Origin: Pseudomonadota bacterium
GTDB lineage: Bacteria > Pseudomonadota > Alphaproteobacteria > Rs-D84
Assembly: GCA_030531915.1 (NCBI GenBank)
Contig: JAUNMD010000002.1
Coordinates: 1-28,177 of the forward strand
Direction of reading: 5' to 3'
Length of the DNA stretch: 28,177 nucleotides
Part shown: positions 15,442-23,387 of the stretch, piece by piece
Position numbering within the stretch: the stretch's first letter is position 1
Layout of the letters: each line of letters opens with the position of its first letter
Program-made: the position numbers and the translations under genes
The notes under the pieces: generated by a model
The model's database searches: none
Told to the model about the DNA's origin: nothing
Seen by the model: only the letters and a program-made list of their open reading frames with translations

Positions 15442-15645
15442 TATGGCCTGTAATACTCTGTGTTGACACAAAAAGCGCGTGATACGCGACAATATGTCCA
15501 GTTATGTTGCACATAAAAGCAATCTATCATAAAAAATATTGGGAAAAATTTCCTAAAATAGAGTAATTACAATAAGTTATTGCTTTTGCTCCTAAGGTGT
15601 GCTATTTAATTTTTTATCAAAATGGATAAATTACAGGAGAAAAAT

Positions 15646-16551
15646 ATGTCATTGCCAAATTATCAAGAATTTATGCGACCGTTATTGCAAGCGTACGCGG
15701 AAACAACAGAACCGTGTAAAATTGCGAAAATGGAACAAGTTGTGGCAAACAAAATGCACCTAACCAGTGAACAACAAAGTGAAATGATTAGGAGCAAGCG
15801 GAACACAGTTGTTTATTCACGTCTTCACTGGGCCAGTTATTATATGTATATTGCTGGATTGCTGCGTAAACCGCAACCTGGGTATTATGAAATCACTCCG
15901 GCTGGTATCAGCGCATTGAAATCAGGGGCGCAAATAAATGATGCTTACTTGTCCCAATTTCCGGATTTTGTCGCTTTTATGAAACGTTCCAATATGAAAA
16001 TCAAGAACACACAGGGCGGGGTAGAAACGGAAACTTGTTCGGCCAGTCAAGATCCAGAGGAAAGTATAGATTCGGCTATTGGCGAAATAAATGCGGCACT
16101 GGAAGATGAAATTTTAACGTCAGTGAAAAACATTCAACCACAACGTTTTGAGCGTGTAGTAGTTGACTTGATGGAGGCCATGGATTATGGCACGGGAAAA
16201 CTGACGCAATATACCGCAGATGGTGGCATAGATGGCATAATCTACGAAGATGAATTGGGTTTGTCTAAAATATATTTGCAGGCAAAGCGTTATTCGGATA
16301 GCAAAATCAATGAAAAAGAAATGCAAAATTTTATTGGCGCATTGGCATCAAATGGTGTGTCCAAAGGTGTGTTTATGACAACATCGTACTTTTCTGACAA
16401 GGCGCGTTCACGTGCCGACAAGGCCCAGAATATGATAATTCGCCTGATTGATGGCGCGGAATTGGCCAAGTTGATGCTGAAACATAATTTAGGCGCTCGC
16501 GCCAAGAAAAATTATGACATCAAAGAATTTGATGAAACATATTTCCAGTAA
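15646..16551 (+). CDS. mrr: Mrr-type restriction endonuclease
   Basis: The start is ATG 15646, eight bases after CAGGAGA; a start at 15622 would place that site inside the gene. The 301-residue product opens MSLPNYQEFMRPLLQAYAET, like the Mrr N-terminal winged-helix domain, which ends near YYEITPAGISAL. A linker leads to the catalytic domain (about residue 165 on): RFERVVVDLMEAMDYGTG, then DGGIDGII and YLQAKRY. These form the D...(D/Q)-x-K variant of the PD-(D/E)xK nuclease core seen in Mrr. The end has GVFMTTSYFSDKA and LIDGAELAKLM, also typical. Mrr proteins cut DNA carrying foreign methylation. It lies 72 bases upstream of Gabija on the same strand, so the two may share a transcript. Confidence 0.88.
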   Translation: MSLPNYQEFMRPLLQAYAETTEPCKIAKMEQVVANKMHLTSEQQSEMIRSKRNTVVYSRLHWASYYMYIAGLLRKPQPGYYEITPAGISALKSGAQINDAYLSQFPDFVAFMKRSNMKIKNTQGGVETETCSASQDPEESIDSAIGEINAALEDEILTSVKNIQPQRFERVVVDLMEAMDYGTGKLTQYTADGGIDGIIYEDELGLSKIYLQAKRYSDSKINEKEMQNFIGALASNGVSKGVFMTTSYFSDKARSRADKAQNMIIRLIDGAELAKLMLKHNLGARAKKNYDIKEFDETYFQ

Positions 16552-16623
16552 AACTTTGGTGCTAGTAAATAGGCCGATGAAGCAAAGAATAAAACTCAAG
16601 AATGTGTAAGAAAGGTGCTAGCC

Positions 16624-18510
16624 GTGTACATATCAAAAGTCAATATTAGAAATTTCAGATCACTAAAAAATTTTTCTATAACTCTTGAGAAAGGGTTGTC
16701 GGTTATTGTTGGACGTAACAATACCGGTAAGACATCTTTTTTGATAGCATTAAGCAGATTTATCAACGATGGCAAAATCAATTTTTATGATTTGAATACA
16801 GAGTTTAGCAAATTTCTCTGTGACTTACTCACCACAGGTAATGTCATGGAAGAGAATGATTTTAATGAAAAGTATAGTGGGGATAAAGAGCTGGGAGTTT
16901 TCTTGTCTTTTGTTATTACATATGATGACGATGATGATTTGAGTAATTTGTCTAATTTTATGATTGACCTAGATGAAAATGTTAAAACCGTATCATTTAA
17001 GATGAAGTTCGTCTTAACGTACGATAACTACAAAAAAATTACCCAAAAACTAGATGACAAAGAACCTGAGGCAAAGGTAAGTTATATAAAAAAACATATA
17101 AACGACATTTTAGTTTGGAATGCGTATTCTTATTTTCAAAATGGTGATAAAGAATGCAAGCACTGTTTTGACAAGAGAGACCAATCCTTAGGGAAACTTA
17201 TAGCCATAGAGACAATACGTGCACCAAGGGATTTTGTGAAAAATAATTCAAAAACATTATCGGAACTATCTAACGAATTTTTTCAATGCAAAAAAATCCA
17301 GAAGGAAAAAGTTATTGAAAATTTTGAGGCGTCTCTGGTTGATATGGATAAGCGTCTGAAAGACGAATATGTAAAGATTTTTGACGGTGTTTTTAAGAAA
17401 ATACGAGAATACATAGATGACGAGCATATAAAGCCACAAATTGTTTCAGAACTATCGGCAGAAAACCTGTTGAGACAAAATGTTATTGTAAAATATCAAG
17501 ATGATTTGCCGGAATATAATAATGGCTTGGGGTATTTGAATTTAATAGCCATATTATTTGATATTCAAATTTTTGCTGAAAAACAAAATGATGGCAAACG
17601 GCCAGATATTTCATTATTGTGCATAGAAGAACCAGAGGCGCACACGCACCCACAATTACAATATATTTTTATTAAACAAATAAAAAAATTGATACGAGAT
17701 TGTAGTTTTCAAAGTATTATTTCTTCACATTCAACACATGTTGTGTCCCAGTCAAATTTTGAAGATATAAGGTATTTTTATATAGGCGATGATGCTGGCG
17801 TGCACTCTAAAAGTTTAACAGATTTGCATGGACTCTTGGATGATGATGTATACATCTTTTTCAAAAAATATCTCACTGTAAATTTGGCAGAATTATTTTT
17901 TGCTGACAAAGTAATTTTTATTGAAGGGAACACAGAACGTATTTTGCTGCCGATATTTATTGAAAAGCTTAGACAGCAGGATGAATATAAAAATATTCGT
18001 AGTAAAAACGTTAGCATATTTACTGTTGGTGGGGCTTATGCATATAAATTCAGACCTTTAATTGATTTTTTGAACACAAAATGCCTTATCATAACGGATG
18101 TAGATTACAAAAAAAACAATAATAAGAACCACGGAACAACTAATGCAACCATTAGAAAATTAATACCCAAGCACTCTTCGACGCTTGCAGATTTAATTGG
18201 TGCTGCTAACGAGGAAGTAGAAAAAAATAAATTGTATCTTGCCTTTCAAAGGGATGGAACGCGATCTTTCGAAGATGCTTTTTTTGAAGCCAATAAGTCA
18301 TTTATTAGAGGCAATGTAAACCGCTTTTCGTCGTTAAAAAATAAATCTAAAATCGCAATTTATGAAGATAAAGATGACTTTGCGGAACGGTTTGTGAAAA
18401 GTAAGACGGGATTTGCCATGGATGTTTTAATATTATCTCAGGACAATGATTACAAAGATTGGAAAACGCCAACCTATATAGAAGAGGGCTTGAAATGGCT
18501 GATGAAATAA
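16624..18510 (+). CDS. gajA: Gabija nuclease GajA (OLD-family ATPase plus TOPRIM)
   Basis: I choose GTG 16624, eight bases after AAGAAAGG; it gives MYISKVNIRNFRSLKNF, the usual OLD/RecF-type start, and 628 residues, slightly long for GajA. Domain 1 is an ABC-type ATPase: Walker A GRNNTGKT (30-37), a signature-like NGLGYLNL, and Walker B LLCIEEPEAHTHPQ (about 335). Domain 2 is TOPRIM: VIFIEGNTE (about 432) and IITDVDYKK (about 490) supply the metal-binding Glu and DxD. In Gabija, GajA is a DNA-nicking endonuclease held off by ATP, and becomes active when phage infection depletes nucleotides. The gajB start lies inside its end (16-base overlap). AGA/ATA codons and low GC contrast with the genes left of 15 kb, which suggests horizontal transfer. 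Confidence 0.88.
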   Translation: MYISKVNIRNFRSLKNFSITLEKGLSVIVGRNNTGKTSFLIALSRFINDGKINFYDLNTEFSKFLCDLLTTGNVMEENDFNEKYSGDKELGVFLSFVITYDDDDDLSNLSNFMIDLDENVKTVSFKMKFVLTYDNYKKITQKLDDKEPEAKVSYIKKHINDILVWNAYSYFQNGDKECKHCFDKRDQSLGKLIAIETIRAPRDFVKNNSKTLSELSNEFFQCKKIQKEKVIENFEASLVDMDKRLKDEYVKIFDGVFKKIREYIDDEHIKPQIVSELSAENLLRQNVIVKYQDDLPEYNNGLGYLNLIAILFDIQIFAEKQNDGKRPDISLLCIEEPEAHTHPQLQYIFIKQIKKLIRDCSFQSIISSHSTHVVSQSNFEDIRYFYIGDDAGVHSKSLTDLHGLLDDDVYIFFKKYLTVNLAELFFADKVIFIEGNTERILLPIFIEKLRQQDEYKNIRSKNVSIFTVGGAYAYKFRPLIDFLNTKCLIITDVDYKKNNNKNHGTTNATIRKLIPKHSSTLADLIGAANEEVEKNKLYLAFQRDGTRSFEDAFFEANKSFIRGNVNRFSSLKNKSKIAIYEDKDDFAERFVKSKTGFAMDVLILSQDNDYKDWKTPTYIEEGLKWLMK

Positions 18511-20090
18511 TCGAAAAAATACAAAATGTATTTATGGCCGATAAAAGTTTTGTTCTTGTTGGTGGGGCCGGCAGCGGGAAGACGCATTCGCTCAACAAAC
18601 TGGTAAACCAGATATATTCCAATCAAGCATGTGCCAAAGTTGCGTGTATAACTTATACAGATGTTGCGGCCGAAGAGATAAAAAAAAGATGTTTGAACAC
18701 AGAAAGAACTAATGTCTTGCAAGTGTCTACAATCCATAGTTTCTTGTGGCAGAATATAAAAAATTTTCAACCAGGACTAAAGCGTGTTTTAATTGATTTA
18801 CTTATAAATGGGCACATAAGAAAAGATGATGATATTGAGCTGGATGAGTTAACTCATTTATTAAATGACAAGGACGTAGATTATAAAAATTATAGAAAGA
18901 TATCAGATGGGGTAATATCTCATGATGATTTACTAAAAATATTTGCAAAAATGCTTGAATCATATCGGTTATTATCACGCATATTTGCAGATAGATGTGA
19001 TTACATATTAGTCGATGAATATCAAGATACATCGCCAGATGTAATAAATGGGTTTATAGAATTGATCAAGAAAAAGTGTAAAACAAAATTTGGTTTCTTT
19101 GGTGATACTATGCAGGCCATTTATTCCAATGGAATCGGGGATTTGAATAGATATATCGCCGATGGTACATTGGAGAAAATAGAAAAACAGGATAATTATC
19201 GCTGTTCAATAGCGGCAATTGAGTTGTGCAATAAGATTAGAAATGACGGTTTAATACAGTGTGCTGCCCATCTAGACGATAAAGGTCATGTGGACAATAA
19301 ACCAGGGCGGGCCATATTTGTTTATAGTAATAGTGGTTTGGATGATTTTAGAAAAACAGATGTGTATAATGAAATCTTTGAAAACAAAAGTCCAGATAAG
19401 GAGATGTATTTAACAAATCGACTGGTGGCCAAAAGCGCAAAATTTGGGGAACTATTAGCCGCCTATACCTCCAGAGAAACATATGGTCAAAGTGGCAAGG
19501 AACGACTTATAGGAACAAACAAAGACAAACTTGCAGCTCATTTATCACATATGTCCAAGTTGGTTTACCTGTATAACCATCGGGTGTTTGATGAATTTAT
19601 TCAGGCGGTGTCTATCAAGGTAGAGCGTCATAGTGACAAAAGAAAATTAAAAGGTAAAATGGAGACATTTTTAGAGAAGAATATGTCGGTTGAAACCGCA
19701 ATAAATTCCATGAATGAACTTGGTTTGCTGCATGTGAGTGATGAGGTACAAGAGTTCCCCATTTTGTATAACAAAGTTAAAAATATTGCATTCAGCGAGG
19801 CGTTAGCGCTCTATGAGTATGAGAATAAGCATACACCGTTTTCTACGCAGCATGGCGTAAAGGGTGATGAGTTTAATAATGTTTTGGTTGTACTAGATAA
19901 TGGTCAATGGAATACATATAACTTTGATGAATTATTTTCTGACAATCCGCCGGATAATGTTTTGAAATTATTTTATGTCTGTGTATCAAGAACAGTAAAT
20001 AATGTTGCTGTTTTTATGAAAGAGCCATCTGAGTCTATAATCAATAAAGCAAAACAATGGTTTGGAAATGATAATGTAATTTCTGTTTAG
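18495..20090 (+). CDS. gajB: Gabija helicase GajB (UvrD-like)
   Basis: ATG 18495 follows AGAGGG and overlaps the gajA end by 16 bases; an upstream ATG at 18459 would extend it further into gajA without a site. The 531-residue protein carries SF1 helicase motifs in order: Walker A GGAGSGKT (23-30), Ia-like CITYTDVAAEE, Walker B ILVDEYQDTS (about 172), III FGDTMQAIYS (about 202), IV QDNYRCS, V HGVKGDEF (about 453) and VI YVCVSRT (about 493). The length and the short 2B-type region match GajB rather than UvrD or Rep. GajB senses DNA ends or single-stranded DNA and hydrolyses nucleotides, which relieves inhibition of GajA; the two form one large complex. All catalytic motifs look intact. Confidence 0.88.
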   Translation: MADEIIEKIQNVFMADKSFVLVGGAGSGKTHSLNKLVNQIYSNQACAKVACITYTDVAAEEIKKRCLNTERTNVLQVSTIHSFLWQNIKNFQPGLKRVLIDLLINGHIRKDDDIELDELTHLLNDKDVDYKNYRKISDGVISHDDLLKIFAKMLESYRLLSRIFADRCDYILVDEYQDTSPDVINGFIELIKKKCKTKFGFFGDTMQAIYSNGIGDLNRYIADGTLEKIEKQDNYRCSIAAIELCNKIRNDGLIQCAAHLDDKGHVDNKPGRAIFVYSNSGLDDFRKTDVYNEIFENKSPDKEMYLTNRLVAKSAKFGELLAAYTSRETYGQSGKERLIGTNKDKLAAHLSHMSKLVYLYNHRVFDEFIQAVSIKVERHSDKRKLKGKMETFLEKNMSVETAINSMNELGLLHVSDEVQEFPILYNKVKNIAFSEALALYEYENKHTPFSTQHGVKGDEFNNVLVVLDNGQWNTYNFDELFSDNPPDNVLKLFYVCVSRTVNNVAVFMKEPSESIINKAKQWFGNDNVISV

Positions 20091-20110
20091 TTAAAATTGG
20101 CGGACTCATA

Positions 20111-20130
20111 TTTTAGAGAGTGCTCTAAAA
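20111..20130. terminator. Hairpin between gajB and the convergent ADP-ribosylglycohydrolase
   Basis: TTTTAGAG (20111-20118) and CTCTAAAA (20123-20130) form a perfect eight-bp stem with loop AGTG, about 20 bases after the gajB stop. The A/T flanks make it a possible weak bidirectional terminator; there is no separate T-run. Confidence 0.4.
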
Positions 20131-20168
20131 ACGGTTTGGTATAAAAATAACAGAATTTAGTTATTATG

Positions 20169-20185
20169 TTCAACCACGGGTTGAA
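20169..20185 (-). repeat. Island palindrome copy (TTCAACC-CGT-GGTTGAA)
   Basis: The most symmetric copy: seven-bp arms TTCAACC/GGTTGAA around a three-base centre. It lies between gajB and the convergent gene. Confidence 0.75.
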
Positions 20186-20207
20186 TGGTGTGGCGGATTT
20201 TTAGTGT

Positions 20208-20996
20208 TTATACAACTATATTCTCAAACCGACCTACAATTTCAAGTAGCGTGTTCGGTACATATTTTCGGGCGGTTGCCTTTATGTCGGCTGGCACGCC
20301 ATAGTACGCACCGGCAACAGCACCCGTAATAGCGGCGATTGTGTCGCTGTCACCGCCGATTGAAATTGCATTGCGTATCGCATCTTCAAAATCTGTGGAT
20401 TCTATAAAGCACTGCAATGCTTGTGGAACTGTGCCTTGGCACGAAGAGTCCCAACAGTAACTTTTTTGCAATTCCGAAACCGATAAACATGCCCCATAGT
20501 AGTTTTTGATTATGTGACGGCCTATCTCGGCTTTGTCGTGGCCGGTGCGTGCCAGAAATACAGCAACGGCGGTCGCCTCGGCCCCCTTGATGGCCTCAAT
20601 GTGGTCATGGCTGACCGATGTCACCATGTATGACAGACGTTTGACCTCTGATAAACTGCGACCAACCCAGCCAGCCGCCGACACACGCATTGCTGCACCG
20701 TTGCCCCAACTGTCATACGGTTCATTGTCATAGCCGTCCAGCCATCGCGCAAATCTGAATCCATAGCTTTTGTCTGGAAACTGCCGACCAATCGCGCGCA
20801 TAGACCGCCGTGCCAAGTCCGACAGGTCGCCACCATCATGCCGCCATTTTAACAGTGCATCCGCCACCGCGATGGTCATACAACTGTCATCTGTGATAAA
20901 TCCACATGGTGAAAATAATGGAAAATCCTTGGTCTTGATATTATCAAATTCATAAATAGACCCGACAATGTCACCAACTATTGCACCCCACAGCAT
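20208..20996 (-). CDS. ADP-ribosylglycohydrolase (DraG/ARH family)
   Basis: The product has 262 residues, the normal length of this family. It opens LWGAIVGDIVGSIYEFDN, then FITDDSCMTIAVADALL: the first metal-binding cluster, with Ser in place of the usual Thr after TDD. SYGFRFARWLDG and SWGNGAAMRVSAAGW are conserved, and ISIGGDSDTIAAITGAVAGA (about 212-231) is the second metal-binding motif. These enzymes use two Mg/Mn ions to remove ADP-ribose from proteins, nucleic acids or small molecules. The substrate here is unknown. It is downstream of the 173-residue gene with 17 bases between, in one operon. Its GC content and codons look host-like although it sits inside the defence island. The ribosome-binding site is a run of eight G (21003-21010). 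Confidence 0.88.
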   Translation of the reverse strand: MLWGAIVGDIVGSIYEFDNIKTKDFPLFSPCGFITDDSCMTIAVADALLKWRHDGGDLSDLARRSMRAIGRQFPDKSYGFRFARWLDGYDNEPYDSWGNGAAMRVSAAGWVGRSLSEVKRLSYMVTSVSHDHIEAIKGAEATAVAVFLARTGHDKAEIGRHIIKNYYGACLSVSELQKSYCWDSSCQGTVPQALQCFIESTDFEDAIRNAISIGGDSDTIAAITGAVAGAYYGVPADIKATARKYVPNTLLEIVGRFENIVV

Positions 20997-21013
20997 ATTG
21001 CACCCCCCCCTTT

Positions 21014-21535
21014 TTATAATTTGCTTAAAAAATTTTCTAACTCTTTAATCTTTTGTTTTTTCCAAGCACGATTGCTTTTTTGAAACAGGCCGTAAGTACG
21101 CAACTCTGTGACCTTGCGCAACCATGGGGCAGGGTAATAGCCGAACACCGGCACATTCCGTGCCATATATCGCCGCAACAGGGCGACATTTTCATCACGT
21201 GCATCACGCGCGCCACGGGGCCACATTGCCTCTGGCGGAATATCGCGCGATGATGCCGTATGATATGGGTAATATTCCAAGAACAAAACCTCTGATTGCT
21301 CTATGCCACGTTCACGGAACGCCGCACAAAAATCGTCCCACCAATCGTTGTATTCCTGCAAACTGTCCAAATGCATGCCTGTTGGGGCATAACGCCCGTC
21401 TGCCCGCATTGCGTATTCGGGCAAGCGTTTTGGCCATTGCGGGTTTCCGCCTGGGTTCCATAACAATACGACAAGGCGTGGATTTTCATCGTTTCCCAGA
21501 CGTACCACCGGCAAATCGTATAAATCTATACTCAT
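21014..21535 (-). CDS. Uncharacterised NPG/PYH-motif protein, 173 aa
   Basis: ATG at 21535-21533 follows GGGGGGAAA. The protein has RLVVLLWNPGGNPQW near residue 20-34 and EVLFLEYYPYHTASS near residue 83-97. It ends in a basic helix (SNRAWKKQKIKELENFLSKL). A strand followed by NPG and, later, a strand followed by a [FY]PYH[ST] motif recall a widespread uncharacterised protein family that looks like the uracil-DNA-glycosylase alpha/beta fold. I cannot confirm the fold without a profile search. No signal peptide or TM segment is present, so it is cytoplasmic. It is the first gene of a two-gene operon with the ADP-ribosylglycohydrolase, so the two may act in one pathway. Confidence 0.6.
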   Translation of the reverse strand: MSIDLYDLPVVRLGNDENPRLVVLLWNPGGNPQWPKRLPEYAMRADGRYAPTGMHLDSLQEYNDWWDDFCAAFRERGIEQSEVLFLEYYPYHTASSRDIPPEAMWPRGARDARDENVALLRRYMARNVPVFGYYPAPWLRKVTELRTYGLFQKSNRAWKKQKIKELENFLSKL

Positions 21536-21646
21536 ATTGCATTTCCCCCCACAAGCAGACCAAAAATTTGATGCGAAATATTTATATGAAAATTTTGCAA
21601 GAAGCAGACAATAAAATCAACAAAAAACACCTGCGCGAGAGTAATA

Positions 21647-21672
21647 AAAAACACCCCATACAGGGTGTTTTT
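21647..21672. terminator. Bidirectional intrinsic terminator (ends fic)
   Basis: AAAAACACCC (21647-21656) and GGGTGTTTTT (21663-21672) form a perfect ten-bp stem with a six-base loop. A/T runs at both ends allow termination on either strand. On the minus strand it lies downstream of fic and upstream of the ADP-ribose operon. Confidence 0.85.
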
Positions 21673-21723
21673 CATCTCTGGCGGTGTGGCAAGATTCTAC
21701 GGCGAACGCCATACAACAAAATA

Positions 21724-21892
21724 CAGGGATTATCAGGGAATTTTTGTAATTTCCTCCCCGCCAACCGCCAATTATTCAATCATAAGTTGTATTATGTCGC
21801 CAAATTCCGCCATTTTTCGCAAAATACGACAATATACATAACAGGGAATTATTTTCGCAAAACAGGGATTTTACATCGCACTATCAGGCAAT
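21724..21892 (+). repeat. Short direct repeats CAGGGA(A)TT
   Basis: CAGGGATT at 21724-21731 and 21863-21870, CAGGGAATT at 21734-21742 and 21842-21850, and a weaker CAGGCAAT at 21885-21892. They form two pairs about 120 bases apart in the fic 3' flank. Confidence 0.6.
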
Positions 21893-21945
21893 ATCACAAC
21901 CAGAAATAAGTGACTCAAAAATACAAAAAACGACAGAGAATTATA

Positions 21946-22947
21946 TTACAAATTCGGATTTAATTTGTACTTGCGACCCTTGGTGCGACCGGTTGCAATC
22001 AGTACATTATTTGCCACCAATGCTGCCAATAATTTCTTGGTCATTTCCGGTGATTTACCGGTCAACAACTGGGCACGATAGTTGTCTATTTCGCCATTAT
22101 TTTGTATAAATCCGATAATATTGGTCAAGAAATCCCGTTGAGTCTTGGTCAATAATTCGGTAATTTTTTCGGGAATTATTTCGGTAATATTTGATAATTC
22201 ATTTATGGCACGCAAGATAGCATACAGTATAAATTCTATGAATTCTGTTGAATCAGCGGTCTTTTCTGCACGCCCCAAAACAGCATAATATTCCGCCTGA
22301 TTTTCATATACTATGGTTTCAACCGGAATCCATGCAAACACTGGTTGCCATGTGGACAGTACCAATGTCTGCCACAAACGCCCCATACGGCCATTACCAT
22401 CTGCAAATGGGTGGATAAATTCAATTTCAAAATGCATAACAGCAGATTTAATCAGCGGATGTTCTTTGGTTGATTTTGCCCATTTGAATAAATCGGTCAT
22501 TAACGATAACAGATATTCTGGTTTTGCACCGATATGTACCACTTTTTTACCAGAAAATACGCCAACATTACCACTGCGGAACTTGCCAGCTTCATCAACC
22601 AACTCTGCTGTCATCATTTTATGTGCATGCAAAAAGTCAGGAACTTTATACGGATTTAATGTCAAAGCGCGTTCATATGCATCATAAGCATTACGAACTT
22701 CCTTGATTTCACGTGGATTACCAACAATACGACGACCATTGATAACATCTGTAATTTGTTCCAACGATAATGAATTTCCTTCAATGGCTGTGGAAGATTG
22801 AATAGAACGTAGGCGATTTACCTTGCGCAAATGCAGATTGCGTTCATATTCCTTTTTACCCTGAATTTGCCCAATTTTTTCAGCTATTTCCGCAACAAGA
22901 TTGGTAATGTTTGTTGTAATAGTAAATTTCGGGGTATTTGCAGTCAT
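21946..22947 (-). CDS. fic: Fic family protein (class II AMPylator type) with winged-helix end
   Basis: ATG 22947-22945 follows AAAGAGGTT; an upstream in-frame ATG at 22980 falls within the promoter region. The product has 333 residues. An N-terminal helical segment contains SSTAIEGN (51-58), which matches the inhibitory [S/T]xxxE[G/N] motif in front of the Fic core, so this is a class II, self-inhibited Fic protein. The Fic core motif HPFADGNGRMGR (about 179-190) is complete, with catalytic His and the phosphate-binding loop. The last 80 residues (LTKTQRDFLTNIIGF..., then KYKLNPN) look like a winged helix, common in this subfamily. Fic enzymes transfer AMP (or another nucleotide moiety) to Ser, Thr or Tyr of target proteins. 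The operator-like repeat over its promoter suggests autoregulation. The target is unknown. Confidence 0.88.
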   Translation of the reverse strand: MTANTPKFTITTNITNLVAEIAEKIGQIQGKKEYERNLHLRKVNRLRSIQSSTAIEGNSLSLEQITDVINGRRIVGNPREIKEVRNAYDAYERALTLNPYKVPDFLHAHKMMTAELVDEAGKFRSGNVGVFSGKKVVHIGAKPEYLLSLMTDLFKWAKSTKEHPLIKSAVMHFEIEFIHPFADGNGRMGRLWQTLVLSTWQPVFAWIPVETIVYENQAEYYAVLGRAEKTADSTEFIEFILYAILRAINELSNITEIIPEKITELLTKTQRDFLTNIIGFIQNNGEIDNYRAQLLTGKSPEMTKKLLAALVANNVLIATGRTKGRKYKLNPNL

Positions 22948-22959
22948 ATAAACCTCTTT

Positions 22960-23000
22960 TAATTCGGTAATATTATACAAACAAAATACCGAATTATCAA
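22960..23000 (-). promoter_or_regulatory. fic promoter inside a perfect 10-bp inverted repeat
   Basis: On the minus strand TTGATA (23000-22995), a 17-base spacer and TATAAT (22977-22972) form a near-consensus promoter. TAATTCGGTA (22960-22969) and its perfect complement TACCGAATTA (22987-22996) flank the -10, one arm in the spacer and one just downstream. A repressor bound there would block RNA polymerase. Confidence 0.75.
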
Positions 23001-23209
23001 GTTAAAACGATTGATGACCATATATAGGGATACCCAACTCAAAAAACGCCCAAAATAACAACTTTGTTAAACACACTTTACAAAAGTGTTGTTTTTAACA
23101 GTTTTGTAAAATGAGATACAAACATAACATTGCGGAGATTAGTTTGAATTTATACCCAGCAAAGTTACACAATTTTTGCATACACCCCAAGACGCAAAAA
23201 CTAACAATT

Positions 23210-23222
23210 CAACCACAGGTTG
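23210..23222 (-). repeat. Island palindrome copy (CAACCTGTGGTTG)
   Basis: CAACC/GGTTG arms around three bases. On the minus strand it continues AATT, identical to the copy at 15426. Confidence 0.75.
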
Positions 23223-23387
23223 TATCGCGCCAAAAAACTCATCACTTCCAACAAAATACGATGGCTATATGCGCACCCTAAAGGCATTACGCCGGTCGCA
23301 ACCAGTTCTGCAAACAGTTGACGTACACGTTGCAACTTATCGCTAATTATATCGCTAGTTTTTATATTTGAATTAGCAACAAATATA

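Larger units (their letters stand above)
14964..15645. other. AT-rich, hairpin-rich intergenic spacer at the edge of the defence island
   Basis: These 682 bases hold no convincing gene. They contain at least four hairpins: 15101-15145, 15162-15192, AAATTCGCG/CGCGAATTT at 15350-15372, and CGCGT/ACGCG at 15476-15488. They also contain three copies of the CAACC/GGTTG palindrome (15171, 15326, 15426). AAAAGCAAT near 15515 and ATTGCTTTT near 15580 form a further inverted repeat. The promoter for mrr must lie here, but no good -35/-10 pair stands out. Confidence 0.7.
21536..21945. other. Intergenic region between fic and the two-gene ADP-ribose operon
   Basis: About 410 bases without a credible gene. 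It holds the ribosome-binding site and promoter region of the minus-strand operon, a strong bidirectional terminator (21647-21672) and a set of CAGGGA(A)TT repeats (21724-21892). An open + frame running through it from 21124 is the antisense of the gene at 21014-21535 and crosses the terminator stem, so I do not call it. Confidence 0.6.

Noticed and set aside
14964..15645. Retron-type non-coding RNA
   Set aside because: No reverse transcriptase gene lies in the window; the nearest downstream gene is Mrr.
16556..16623. GGTGCTAG direct repeat before gajA
   Set aside because: Only two eight-base copies 56 bases apart; too short to separate from chance.
21124..21909. Plus-strand open frame of 261 codons
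   Set aside because: It is antisense to the 173-residue gene for half its length and then crosses a strong terminator stem; the peptide has no protein-like pattern.
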